From Glycine soja (Eukaryota > Streptophyta > Magnoliopsida > Fabales > Fabaceae): 64,000 nt of DNA. This document shows, one piece after another, positions 54,896-64,000 of this stretch. A model generated the notes under the pieces. It ran no database searches and was not told where the DNA came from. It worked only from the letters and a program-made list of their open reading frames with translations. Made by a program: the position numbers and the translations under genes. Within the stretch, counting starts at the first letter, position 1, and every line of letters starts with the position of its first letter. Location of the stretch: assembly GCF_004193775.1 (NCBI RefSeq), contig NC_041020.1, forward strand, positions 9,927,198 through 9,991,197, written 5' to 3'.

Positions 54896-55612
54896 GATGT
54901 CGAGACATCTAGTTCGACATCATCATCTGAATCGGATGAGGAAATTTCTTTCCTCTTCTTGGAGGGGATTGCAACTTTGCTCCTTCTGGATGTGGTAGGA
55001 GTGATTGGAGTGCTCTTCTTCTGGGCCATAGTTTTGATTCGTCCAGACCTCTTAATGGGGGTTTTTCCCTTTCTGCTTTGAAGTCTTTCTGCAATGCCAG
55101 GTGCTAACTTGTTGGCAATGGGTTCCTCATCAGATTCGACTTCTTCTAAGTCAATGAGGTCACCTGGAGCAGGTTCTGGTGCCCTTGGTGCAGGGGTCTC
55201 CTCTGAGGCTTGATCCTCTTCTTCTGTTGATTCCTCTTCACTGGGTGAAGGAAGGACTTCAGCATTTGGAGTGGAGGATGTTGGAACATCTTTCTCAGCA
55301 TCAGGCACAGAAACACTTGGGGTGGAAGATGTTGAATTCAGGTTGTTCCTGGTGCGGAGATGATGGTACAGAGGGTGAACCAGAAGCTGAAATTTCTTTT
55401 GGTGAGGTAGCCATGGAAAAGCAGAGCGTTTGGAATGGTTTCGCAAATTTCTGAGAGCTATTGGGAAATGCTGAAGACGGGATTACCACGACAATATAAG
55501 TTTGAATGAGGAATATAGAGGGGCGTGTGAAGCAACGGTCGAATTCGTTTTGGCTTAGTAGTGAACGTGCTATTAATGTTAAGTGATTCGTTTGGGCACA
55601 TTCAGATTGCAG

Positions 55613-55621
55613 TAGCTGCTA
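55613..55621 (-). promoter_or_regulatory. leaky stop signal TAG CAG CTA at end of SIRE gag-pol
   Basis: The pol stop TAG is followed by CAG CTA, which fits UAG-CAR-YYA, the readthrough signature known from tobamoviruses and reported for SIRE1. Readthrough would extend pol into the envelope-like frame. Confidence 0.8.
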
Positions 55622-58600
55622 TAATTCCTCTAGCAGACAAATGCCCAGCTTGCCCCTCAGTTTTTCAAACTGATTTGCATCCAATGCCTTTGTGAAAATA
55701 TCTGCTATTTGTTCCTCAGTGTCAACATGCTCCAGTGTGATAACTTTATCATCAACAAGCTCTCTGATATAGTGATGTCTAATGTCAATGTGCTTGGTTC
55801 TGCTGTGTTGCACAGGATTTTTAGAAATATTAATAGCACTCAAGTTGTCACAGTATAATGTCATGACATCTTGTTCGACATTGTACTCCTTGAGCATCTG
55901 CTTCATCCAAACTAGTTGTGAACAGCTGCTTCCTGCTGCAATATACTCGGCTTCTGCAGTAGATAGGGACACACAGTTCTGCTTCTTGCTGAACCATGAA
56001 ATAAGATTGTTGCCCAGATAGAAGCATCCACCAGAAGTGCTTTTTCTGTCATCTGCACTTCCAGCCCAATCAGCATCACAATACCCAACCAGCATTGAAT
56101 CTGAACAATGACAGTACATAATCCCATAGTCACTGGTGCCATTTACATATTTCAGAATTCTCTTTACTTGAGTCAAGTGACTTATCTTAGGATTGGCTTG
56201 ATATCTTGCACAAACACCTACTGCATAGGTGATGTCGGGTCTGCTAGCTGTTAAATATAGTAAGCTCCCAATCATGCTTCTGTACAGACTTTGATCAACA
56301 CTGGTGCCAGCTTCATCCTTTGACAGCTTCAAGTGAGTAGGTGCAGGTGTTCTTTTATGGCTGGCATTCTCCATCCCAAACTTCTTGACAATGTTCTTTG
56401 CATACTTGCTTTGTGAGAGGAATATGGAGTCTTCCATCTGCTTCACTTGAAGTCCCAGAAAATAAGTTAGCTCTCCAACAAGACTCATCTCAAATTCAGA
56501 TTGCATCTGTTGAACAAAATGTCGAAGCATCTCATTCGACATCCCTCCAAACACAATGTCATCAACATATATCTGTGCTATCATCAAGTTATCAGCATCA
56601 TGTTTGACAAAGAGAGTCTTGTCAATTCCTCCCTTCCTATACCCTTGCTGAGTAAGGAACTCTGTTAGCCTTTCATACCAAGCTCTTGGAGCTTGCTTCA
56701 ATCCATAGAGAGCTTTCTTGAGCCTGTATACATGATCTGGATGAGTTGGGTCTACAAATCCCCTTGGCTGCTCCACATAGACTTCTTCATTCAGGTATCC
56801 ATTCAGAAAAGCGCTCTTCACATCCATCTGGTACAGCTTGAATTTGAGGATGCAAGCTACACCAAGTAACAATCTGATGGATTCAAGTCTAGCAACAGGG
56901 GCAAAAGTTTCATCAAAGTCTACACCTTCAATCTGAGTGTAGCCTTGAGCAACAAGTCTGGCCTTGTTTCTGGTTATAACACCATCTTCATTGGTCTTGT
57001 TCTTGAAGATCCACTTGGTGCCAATCACATTAGTCCCCTCGGGTCTAGGAACTAGCTCCCAAACTTCATTCCTTTTGAATTGCCCCAATTCTTCTTGCAT
57101 AGCATTGATCCAGAACTCATCAGTCAGTGCCTCTTTCACATTCTTGGGCTCAATTTTGGAGACAAAGCATGAATTGGAGACAATCTCAATCTCCCTTGAT
57201 CTTGTAGTGACCCCTCTGTTTGGATCTCCTATAATCAGCTCCTTGGGGTGCATCTTCTGGATTCTAATGGAGGGTCTCTTGTCGGGTTGGTTGATGTTTG
57301 ATTCTTCTGTAGCAGAATCAGAGTTTTCTGCATTCTCTGCACTTTTAGCTGTATCTGCTACATTGTCTCCCGATGTTCTGACATCTTCTTCGACATCCTT
57401 CTTTCTTGCTGGAGTTAGATCATCAACAACCACATTGATGGATTCCATCACAGTTCTGGTTCTGGAATTGAATACTCTATATGCTCTGCTGTTTGTAGAG
57501 TATCCCAGGAATATTCCTGCATCACTCTTGGGATCCATCTTTCTCCTTTGCTCTCTATCTGCCAAAATGTAACATGGACTTCCAAAGATGTGGAAGTGCT
57601 TGACACTTGGCTTCCTCCCTTTCCAGATTTCATACAGAGTGGTTGGAGTCCCTCTTCTAAGTGTGACTCTGTTGTGGATGTAGCATGCTGTGTTCATTGC
57701 TTCAGCCCAGAGATTATAGGGAAGTTCTTTGGCATGAAGCATGACCCTAGCAGCCTCTTGCAAAGTCTTGTTTTTCCTCTCAACTATGCCATTCTGTTGT
57801 GGTGTAATGGCTGCAGAGAACTCATGAGTGATGCCTTCAGATGTGCAGAATTCAGTGAACCTGCTGTTTTCAAACTCTCTGCCATCGTCACTCCTGATTC
57901 TCTTGATGACACAGTCTTTTTCTCTTTGAAGTCTTAGACTCAACTCCTTGAATACTTCAAAGGTGTCTGATTTTTCTCTGATAAAGTTGACCCAGGTAAA
58001 TCTGGAGAAATCATCCACAACAACATAGGCATACCTTTTTCCTCCAAGGCTTTCAACTTGCATAGGCCCCATCAAGTCCATGTGAAGTAGTTCTAGCACC
58101 CTGGAAGTGGTCTGATGTTGAAGCTTCTGGTGGGACATCTTGACTTGCTTTCCAATCTGACATTCACCACAAATCCTGCCTTCTTCTATTTTCAGATTGG
58201 GAATGCCTCTAACAGCACCTTTGTCAATGATTTTCTTCATGCCTCTTAAGTGCAGATGTCCAAATCTTTGATGCCATATTCTAACTTCATCTTCTTTGGA
58301 GGATAGACATGTGGAGGAGTAACTGGTTTCTTGAGGTGTCCATAGGTAGCAGTTGTCCTTTGATCTGCTGCCCTTCATTAGAACTTCACTCTTCTCATTT
58401 GTCACCAAGCATTCTGACTTTGTGAAGTTTACATTGAATCCTTCATCACACAGCTGACTGATGCTGATCAAGTTTGCAGTCAGTCCCTTCACCAGCAGTA
58501 CTTTGTCCAGACTAGGAAGTCCATCATGGACTAGCTTTCCCATTCCAGTGATCTTTCCTTTAGAACCATCTCCAAATGTCACATAGCTAGTGGAGCAAGG

Positions 58601-60340
58601 TTCAATGTTCACCAGGAATTCTTTGACTCCTGTCATGTGTCTGGAACAGCCGCTATCTAGGTACCAATCTTCCTTAGCTGATGCTCTAAGTGAAGTATGA
58701 ACAACAAGACTAACAGTCTTGTGTTTTGGAACCCACATCATCTTCCTTCTACTGCTGCTACTTTGAGTTCCATGATGTGGATGGCCATGTAGATGATAGC
58801 AAAAGGGCTTTATGTGACCATACTTGCCACAGTAGTGACACCTCCACTTCTTTCTTTTGCTCTTTTTCTGCTGCGTTCCATGATGTCGAGACCGATGTTG
58901 TGACATCGTGGCTCCAGTGCTGTTTTTGGCAGGAACAAATTCTGTCATGGTTATTCTGCCAGCAGATATATGATTAAGCCCAAGTCCTCTCTGGTCTCCA
59001 ACATTCTTCCCAAGCTGTAGCACCTCATCAAGCATATCTGAGCCTTTATTCAACATCTTTATTGATTTGGTCATGTTTTCCAGTTTAGAGTTCAGAAAAC
59101 CGACTTCTCCTTTAAGCTCAGAGATCTCCTCTTTATGTGCCTCCTTTTCAGCCTCCAGATTTGCAATGACCTTCTTCAGTTGTGCTTCTTGCTGAAGAAT
59201 CTTCTCACTCTTGATGCATAGTTCTCTATAGGATGTGGCAAGCTCATCAAAAGTGATTTCACTGTCTGTATCACTTGAATCTTCAGCAGATTCAAATCTC
59301 CCAGTGAGTGCATTCACATCTCTGTCAGAGTCACTCTCAGTATCATCAGACCGACATACAGAAAGTCTTTTTCTCTGCTTCTTGAGATGAGTGGGACATT
59401 CAGCTTTGATGTGTCCAAAGCCTTCACACCCACGACATTGAATTCCTTTGCTGTGACTGGGCTTTTCATCTGAACTTTTCTGGTATTCATTACCTTTCCT
59501 GATGTCGAAAGGGATGTTCTGGACATGTGGTTTCTGCCTCCTGTCCATTCTGTTCATCACTTTGTTGAACTGTTTTCCAAGGAGCACAACTGCATTAGTC
59601 AGACCTTCATCAGTATCCAGGTCACACTCATCTTCTTCTTCTTCATCATTGGACACGAAAGCCAGATTCTTGCTCTTCTTTTCAGCCCTATCCGAGAGTC
59701 CTAGCTCAAAGGTTTGAAGGGAACCAATGAGTTCATCTACTCTCATGTTGCAAATGTCTTGGGCCTCCTCTATTGCAGTGACTTTCATGTCAAATCTCTT
59801 AGGCAAGGATCTGAGGATCTTTCTTACCAGCTTTTCATCTGTCATCCTCTCTCCCAAGGCAGTGCAAGCATTGGCAATTTCAAGAATGTTCATGTGGAAG
59901 TCATGAATACATTCTTCCTCCTTCATCTTCAGATTTTCGAATTTTGTGGCCAATAGTTGCAATCTGGACATCTTCACTTTGGAGGTTCCTTCATGAGTGG
60001 TTTTCAGGATCTCCCAAGCATCCTTGGCCACTGTACATGTGTTGATCAGTCTGAAGATATTCTTGTCAACTCCATTGAATAGAGCATTCAAAGCTTTGGA
60101 GTTTCCAAGTGCCAATTCGTCTTCTTCTTTAGTCCAGTCTTCTTCTGGCTTCAATTCATCAGTGGGCTTTCCTTCTGTGTCCAGCATCTTGGGATGTTCC
60201 CAGCCTTTGATGACAGCTTTCCAGGTTCTGCTATCCAGTGATTTGAGGAAGGCCACCATCCTTGCTTTCCAGTATTCATAGTTGGTTCCATCCAGAATTG
60301 GTGGTCTGTTCACTGGTCCTCCTTCTTTCTCCATGTTCAT
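55619..60340 (-). CDS. gag-pol: SIRE gag-pol polyprotein, intact
   Basis: 1573 residues, the full length expected for SIRE1. Order: gag capsid-like domain about 15-220; zinc knuckle [14 protein letters not shown] (302-315); coiled coil about 365-430; second zinc knuckle [14 protein letters not shown] (501-514); aspartic protease with DSG at 562-564; pre-integrase HHCC region about 690-730; integrase with Asp754 (HMDLMGP), Asp818 (RSDDGREF) and Glu854 (GIVERKNK); reverse transcriptase about 1085-1330 with YVDD at 1258-1261; RNase H with Asp1422 (CDADWAG), Glu1463 and Asp1498. All catalytic motifs are present, so the enzymes look functional. The start follows the primer site by 44 bp and there is no frameshift between gag and pol. 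Translation ends at a leaky TAG. Confidence 0.97.
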   Translation of the reverse strand: MNMEKEGGPVNRPPILDGTNYEYWKARMVAFLKSLDSRTWKAVIKGWEHPKMLDTEGKPTDELKPEEDWTKEEDELALGNSKALNALFNGVDKNIFRLINTCTVAKDAWEILKTTHEGTSKVKMSRLQLLATKFENLKMKEEECIHDFHMNILEIANACTALGERMTDEKLVRKILRSLPKRFDMKVTAIEEAQDICNMRVDELIGSLQTFELGLSDRAEKKSKNLAFVSNDEEEEDECDLDTDEGLTNAVVLLGKQFNKVMNRMDRRQKPHVQNIPFDIRKGNEYQKSSDEKPSHSKGIQCRGCEGFGHIKAECPTHLKKQRKRLSVCRSDDTESDSDRDVNALTGRFESAEDSSDTDSEITFDELATSYRELCIKSEKILQQEAQLKKVIANLEAEKEAHKEEISELKGEVGFLNSKLENMTKSIKMLNKGSDMLDEVLQLGKNVGDQRGLGLNHISAGRITMTEFVPAKNSTGATMSQHRSRHHGTQQKKSKRKKWRCHYCGKYGHIKPFCYHLHGHPHHGTQSSSSRRKMMWVPKHKTVSLVVHTSLRASAKEDWYLDSGCSRHMTGVKEFLVNIEPCSTSYVTFGDGSKGKITGMGKLVHDGLPSLDKVLLVKGLTANLISISQLCDEGFNVNFTKSECLVTNEKSEVLMKGSRSKDNCYLWTPQETSYSSTCLSSKEDEVRIWHQRFGHLHLRGMKKIIDKGAVRGIPNLKIEEGRICGECQIGKQVKMSHQKLQHQTTSRVLELLHMDLMGPMQVESLGGKRYAYVVVDDFSRFTWVNFIREKSDTFEVFKELSLRLQREKDCVIKRIRSDDGREFENSRFTEFCTSEGITHEFSAAITPQQNGIVERKNKTLQEAARVMLHAKELPYNLWAEAMNTACYIHNRVTLRRGTPTTLYEIWKGRKPSVKHFHIFGSPCYILADREQRRKMDPKSDAGIFLGYSTNSRAYRVFNSRTRTVMESINVVVDDLTPARKKDVEEDVRTSGDNVADTAKSAENAENSDSATEESNINQPDKRPSIRIQKMHPKELIIGDPNRGVTTRSREIEIVSNSCFVSKIEPKNVKEALTDEFWINAMQEELGQFKRNEVWELVPRPEGTNVIGTKWIFKNKTNEDGVITRNKARLVAQGYTQIEGVDFDETFAPVARLESIRLLLGVACILKFKLYQMDVKSAFLNGYLNEEVYVEQPRGFVDPTHPDHVYRLKKALYGLKQAPRAWYERLTEFLTQQGYRKGGIDKTLFVKHDADNLMIAQIYVDDIVFGGMSNEMLRHFVQQMQSEFEMSLVGELTYFLGLQVKQMEDSIFLSQSKYAKNIVKKFGMENASHKRTPAPTHLKLSKDEAGTSVDQSLYRSMIGSLLYLTASRPDITYAVGVCARYQANPKISHLTQVKRILKYVNGTSDYGIMYCHCSDSMLVGYCDADWAGSADDRKSTSGGCFYLGNNLISWFSKKQNCVSLSTAEAEYIAAGSSCSQLVWMKQMLKEYNVEQDVMTLYCDNLSAINISKNPVQHSRTKHIDIRHHYIRELVDDKVITLEHVDTEEQIADIFTKALDANQFEKLRGKLGICLLEEL

Positions 60341-60384
60341 CAGAATTTATCTCCCTAGATCTCACTCAGTGATTTCGAGTGCCT

Positions 60385-60396
60385 GCTCTGATACCA
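60385..60396 (-). promoter_or_regulatory. primer binding site, initiator tRNA-Met (SIRE)
   Basis: Minus strand TGGTATCAGAGC, the standard plant Copia primer site, 2 bp inside the 5' LTR. Confidence 0.93.
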
Positions 60397-60398
60397 AT

Positions 60399-61550
60399 TG
60401 AAATTCTGATCTTGGGGACAGATGTCGTACAGGATGTCACGACATCACGCTTCAGAACATGCAGATTATATTTGACAGTGTGTACAGTTTAAACAAGTAA
60501 ATAACACAAGAGAATTGTTAACCCAGTTCGGTGCAACCTCACCTACATCTGGGGGCTACCAAGCCAGGGAGGAAATCCACTAAAATAGTGTTAGTTCAAG
60601 GTCTAACAGCCACTGTTTACAACCTTCTCACCTAACCACTACCCGTGCGATCTCTACCTAAGAGCCACTCTTAGATATGAGAAACCCCGCTCACTCCCTC
60701 TCACTCACTCTCCCGAGTTTACAATTAAATCAAAGACACACCAGAGATCAACTCTGAACAAAAGAGATCAACTCTACACACTAGAGATCAACTCTACACA
60801 CTAGAGATCAACTCTACACACTCAGGTCCAACACTTGATGTTAGGGTACCATCAAGGTGGCTCACAAAAGACTCAAGTCCCAAAACTCACAAAATAACTC
60901 TTCAATCCCGGACTTGATACAGAACTCGTGCAGCCTCCATGATTATATAGCAATGTGCGTTTCTGGGCTGCAACTGCTTGTGCTGGATGAGATCTATCTT
61001 CTTCCTGAAAATCTGCACTTAAAGATCTAAAAGATAACGTTTGATCTTTTAGTTTGAATCTTTAATCTTTAATCTTTAATCCCTGAACGAACTCTTCTAG
61101 TTTGTAATTCGAACTTTAATGATCTTTTAATTCATTCCTAAAGATAGATCATCTAATCTTTTGCTAACCGCACAATAATCTGTTAAAGATATAACAGATT
61201 TATGTGTCCAGTATTTTCGGGCAAGATGTCAGGACATCGTATCCGACATCGTGGATCCTGCAGCTTCAATGCTTCATTTGACATTTTATCTTGACTTATG
61301 CATTGTGCAGCAACTCCAGTATTTTCGGGCAGGATGTCAGGACATTGTATCCGACATCGTGGATCCTGCAACTTCAATTCTTCATTTGACATTTTATCTT
61401 GCCTTGTGCATTGTGCAGCCCGATCTTATTCCTTGACATAACGTTGGACATCATGTGCAGCAACTCCAGCTTTCCTTCATTGTCTAAGTGCTTATGTTTT
61501 AACAAAATCTTAGCCAATCTTTTAAAACTCCGTAGAGCTAAGCACTAACA
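60399..61550 (-). repeat. 5' LTR of SIRE (1152 bp)
   Basis: Same length as the 3' LTR and different at only four positions by eye (cctggg/cttggg, gtagag/gtacag, ctactt/ctgctt, ttcgtt/ttcatt). Confidence 0.96.
60942..60949 (-). promoter_or_regulatory. TATA box, SIRE 5' LTR
   Basis: Minus strand TATATAAT; the probable promoter for the intact gag-pol. Confidence 0.65.
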
Positions 61551-61555
61551 AAAAT
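61551..61555. repeat. target-site duplication of SIRE, right copy (aaaat)
   Basis: Matches 49865-49869. Confidence 0.93.
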
Positions 61556-62790
61556 GATTACATTCCCACTAACCTTTTTGTACACACAAGGTTCTTCCTC
61601 ACATCTAACAAAATAAAAAATTTCAATTGTTTTGTTAAAGTGAATGTTCCAACTTTTGGAACCTTGTTTCAATCCATAAATGGATCATTGCAACTTTTAA
61701 ACTTTATTATGATCAAAGAAGGATGTGAATCCCTTGGGTTGTGTCATATACAATCCACTTTTAGCTCACCATTAAGGAAAGTTGTTTTCACATTCATTTG
61801 CCATATTTCATGATCATAGTATGCTGATATAGAAAGAAGAATTCAAATTGATTTGAGCTTTGCCACGGGAGAAAAGTTTTGTCATAATCTATACCTTCCT
61901 TTTGACGATATCCCTTGGCAACAAGGCAAGCTCAATAGGTCTCAACCTTCCCATCTGCTCCAATCCTTTACTAGTAAACTCATTTACAACCAATTAGTTT
62001 TATATCCTTTGAAGCTTCAACTAAAGTCCATACTTTGTTGATCTTCATTGAATCCATTTAGAATTTCATAGCTTCTTGCCATTTCTTACAATCTAAGTTT
62101 CACATAGCCTTTTCATAGCTTCTTGGATCATCATCATGATAAACCTCATTTGATGTGTCATCTAGGACCATCAAGTTTAATCTATCAAGTGCACAATGCA
62201 CTCGAGTAGATCTTCTAGAAGGCTCATGCATTTGGTTCATAGGTTGCTGAATTGGCTTTAAGATTGGTTCATTAACCTAATCTTCAACTATAGCTGGCTC
62301 TTCAACCACAATTTTTGGAGGTGATGACCTTTGTGGTAACTTTAGAACATTAAAGAAAGGTATCTCAATTTTCATCTTATAGTCTTGAGTTGTTTCATTG
62401 GCTAATTGAGTTTTATAAAGCTCAATTTCTTTACAATGACTTCCTCCAACAAGGAATTCCTTTTCTTAAAAATAACTCCTATTGTCACAAACTCTTTATG
62501 GTCAGAATGTTGGTGTAAAAAATATCCCATAATTTCTTTGGGATACCTAATGAATCTACATTTCTCAGACCTTGCCTCAAGTTTGTTTATTTGCAATCTC
62601 TTAATGTACATGGGACAATCTCAAGTCTTGTGTTTGAGATTCATTCTAGCCCTTTCCATATCACATATGGAGTTGTAGAGAGTGATTTTGTAAAAACTTT
62701 ATTTGGCAAATAAGTTACTGCTTTTAAAGCATATATGCACATAAACTTACTAGAAGACATAGGTAAGTTGATTCTCATAGTCAATTAACA
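61551..62790 (-). pseudogene. pol: old Copia pol: integrase C-terminus to reverse transcriptase
   Basis: Minus strand, from right to left: integrase C-terminal region with KRLQINKLEARSEKCRFIRY and PKEIMGYF (62600-62500), a degraded linker, then RT with KKVSGNVIIF directly before the SIRE insertion. Stops and frameshifts are frequent. This is the N-terminal continuation of the RT fragment at 49575-49869. It is clearly older than SIRE. Confidence 0.82.
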
Positions 62791-64000
62791 TATTAAGCAT
62801 CTTATGCATGAGAACAATTCTTAGGTGGGAAATTCAACCAATTTTGTTTCAATATTTCTTTAAGTGGGAAATTCCTTAAAACTATGAATGAGTCACTCGA
62901 TTGTCAAGTCATTTCTCAAACATATTCTAAGGCAGAATATATCACATTTTTCTAAGACATGATGCATCACATATACTTTGAAAAGATAATCATACCAAAT
63001 AAGTACTTGGTTGTTAGGTGAATCCTATTGGTATCCACAAATTAAATTTAATACCCCTCGGGTGGTCAAGATGTTTAGTATAAAAAATAATTTCGAAATC
63101 CATATCTCATGTTATGTTAATTGATTATAAGTCCTCTCGTTGTCAAGTTGTTCCTTATAATTAATTAAATAAATAACTTTCATCACACGCTTTTATTTTA
63201 AGTTACAAGTCTCTTGGTTGTTAGGGCAATCCTTTTAATAAAAATAATTATTTCCAAATTACAAGTCTCTTAGTCAAGTCATTCATTGTAATAAAATAAA
63301 TCAAAACAGTTTACATCATATGCTCCAATTTATTTTTAAAAAAATAGAAGTTTCTTGATATTGAGGTTGTTCCTTGTAATTAAACAATTTGGTATGTAAA
63401 ACAAATTGGATGATATATCAACATATAATAAAACACATATCACCATATGTATTACCATAAAGACTATAAACAACATGTGGAGAAACAAAATTTTACTCCT
63501 AAAATAAGATTTTTATAGTCATTGACAAGATACAACTTGAATTAAATCATTTTGATTTGAAATCATATTTTTATATTAGTTGTTTGGAATAGAATTAACT
63601 TTCACTATCAACTTCTTTGACAAGCGGAACAAAGAAAAAACTTGAAATTTTTGTGTGCTTCCATTCTTAGAGAATAATAAGAAAAGGGGTAACTATGTTT
63701 TTTGATCAATGTGCATTCTAAAGCTCTTCTTACGGTACATAAGAAACTTCTTTTCTTTTCCAATAGGAAAATACTCACATTCATCCTCTCTCTTGTTTCT
63801 ATCTAATAGCTATTTAAAATTTTTAACCAATGTGTCTTTTGTTTTTTATCTACTAGCTATTAGCATCTTCAAATTTAAAAACAAAATCCATTTTTGTTTC
63901 TAACTGCGCGCTATTAGCATATTTAAATTTAAAACAAAATATTTTTTTGTTTCTATCTGCCAACTATTAACATATTTAAATTTAAAACAAATTCCTTTTT
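62791..64000. other. AT-rich remnant with degenerate repeats
   Basis: Very AT-rich. Between about 62890 and 63390 a motif like caagtctcttggttgtcaag...ttccttataatt recurs at roughly 100-bp spacing (near 63130, 63205, 63265, 63350). From 63820 to the end, ctagctattagcat...tttaaatttaaaacaaa recurs about every 70 bp. No supported gene; probably upstream or LTR sequence of the old Copia element. Confidence 0.5.

Larger units (their letters stand above)
51674..55618 (-). pseudogene. SIRE envelope-like ORF, split by a solo LTR and frameshifted
   Basis: Follows gag-pol directly after its leaky TAG. The in-frame extension runs to a TGA at 55301-55303. The long downstream frame (55446 to 54896, then 52775 to 51674) is offset by one base, so a one-base indel lies between about 55330 and 55400. 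The 2115-bp Ogre-family LTR with gatgt duplications sits between 52781 and 54895; the frame is consistent across it once the LTR and one gatgt copy are discounted. The N-terminal part is Ser/Pro/Glu-rich. The C-terminal part is globular (VREFIVNIPSD, VRGKCVRFSPAVINKYLG) then a coiled coil (KATTEKKMELERLIERL) and an acidic tail. Called envelope-like in SIRE1, but an envelope function is unproven. I see no convincing fusion-protein features. Confidence 0.88.
49870..61550 (-). mobile_element. SIRE1: SIRE1-type Copia retrotransposon (Sirevirus), young, with internal solo LTR
   Basis: Two 1152-bp LTRs, tRNA-iMet primer site, polypurine tract, 1573-residue gag-pol and a downstream envelope-like ORF are the SIRE1 layout. 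The LTRs differ at four positions by eye (0.35%), so insertion is recent; at the commonly used 1.3e-8 substitutions per site per year this is about 0.13 million years. It inserted into an older Copia pol with duplication aaaat. The only large lesion is the 2115-bp Ogre-family solo LTR in the envelope-like ORF. Without that insertion the element is about 9.56 kb. Confidence 0.96.

Noticed and set aside
54706..55446. 246-codon ORF ending in an Ogre LTR as a novel fusion protein
   Set aside because: The last ~63 codons are LTR sequence read through by chance after insertion.
51674..55618. Functional viral envelope protein
   Set aside because: I see no clear signal peptide, fusion peptide or glycoprotein architecture; the globular part resembles plant transposon proteins instead.

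Overview
The window reads as plant repeat-rich heterochromatin, most likely soybean (Glycine). It is almost entirely nested LTR retrotransposons, and I see no host gene, tRNA, rRNA or CRISPR array. The species inference rests on recognising a SIRE1-type Copia element, Ogre/Tat-type gypsy elements and an Athila-type gag, all familiar from soybean. It was not checked by search.

Left block (1-39996). An Athila-type element on the minus strand (5' LTR about 38955-39996, tRNA-Asp-type primer site 38933-38950, gag-pro fragments 37852-38040 and 19100-20946) was hit twice by the same Ogre-like family, both times on the minus strand. Ogre A spans 1-19099 and its 3' LTR is cut by the window. It carries an intact extra upstream ORF (14731-16596), an intact gag-protease ORF (11216-14494), a frame-broken RT/RNase H/integrase region (about 7250-10620) and a broken 3' ORF (about 3930-5170). 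Ogre B spans 20947-37851 with perfect target duplications. It has lost protease and pol, keeps broken ORF1, gag and 3' ORF, and has itself received a 968-bp solo LTR (28830-29797).

Middle block (39997-49860). The 3' part of an older Ogre-like element C lies on the plus strand (3' LTR 42406-44558), and the Athila element probably inserted into it. Beyond it are an unassigned AT-rich stretch, a 1038-bp solo LTR of the same family as the one inside B (45447-46484), and the C-terminal end of an old Copia reverse transcriptase.

Right block (49870-64000). A young SIRE1-type element (49870-61550, minus strand, two 1152-bp LTRs differing at 4 positions by eye, target duplication aaaat) sits inside the older Copia pol. 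Its 1573-residue gag-pol ORF is open and ends in TAG CAG CTA, a classic leaky-stop context, followed by the envelope-like ORF. That second ORF is broken by a frameshift and by a 2115-bp Ogre-family solo LTR (52781-54895) with target duplication gatgt.

The most unusual signal lies in the 3' non-coding part of the Ogre family. It is built of several tandem arrays whose units are small inverted repeats, and the two arms change together (GAGGAC/GTCCTC against GAGGGC/GCCCTC; GCGGA/TCCGC against GCAGA/TCTGC; TGTCATC/GATGACA against GTCAAC/GTTGAC and TGCTACC/GGTAGCA). A second unusual signal is a motif of about 26 bp dispersed through SIRE, kept at DNA level in different reading frames. Sequence quality also changes at a 100-N gap (11067-11166): everything to its left carries many single-base indels, so the broken pol of Ogre A may be partly an assembly artefact.
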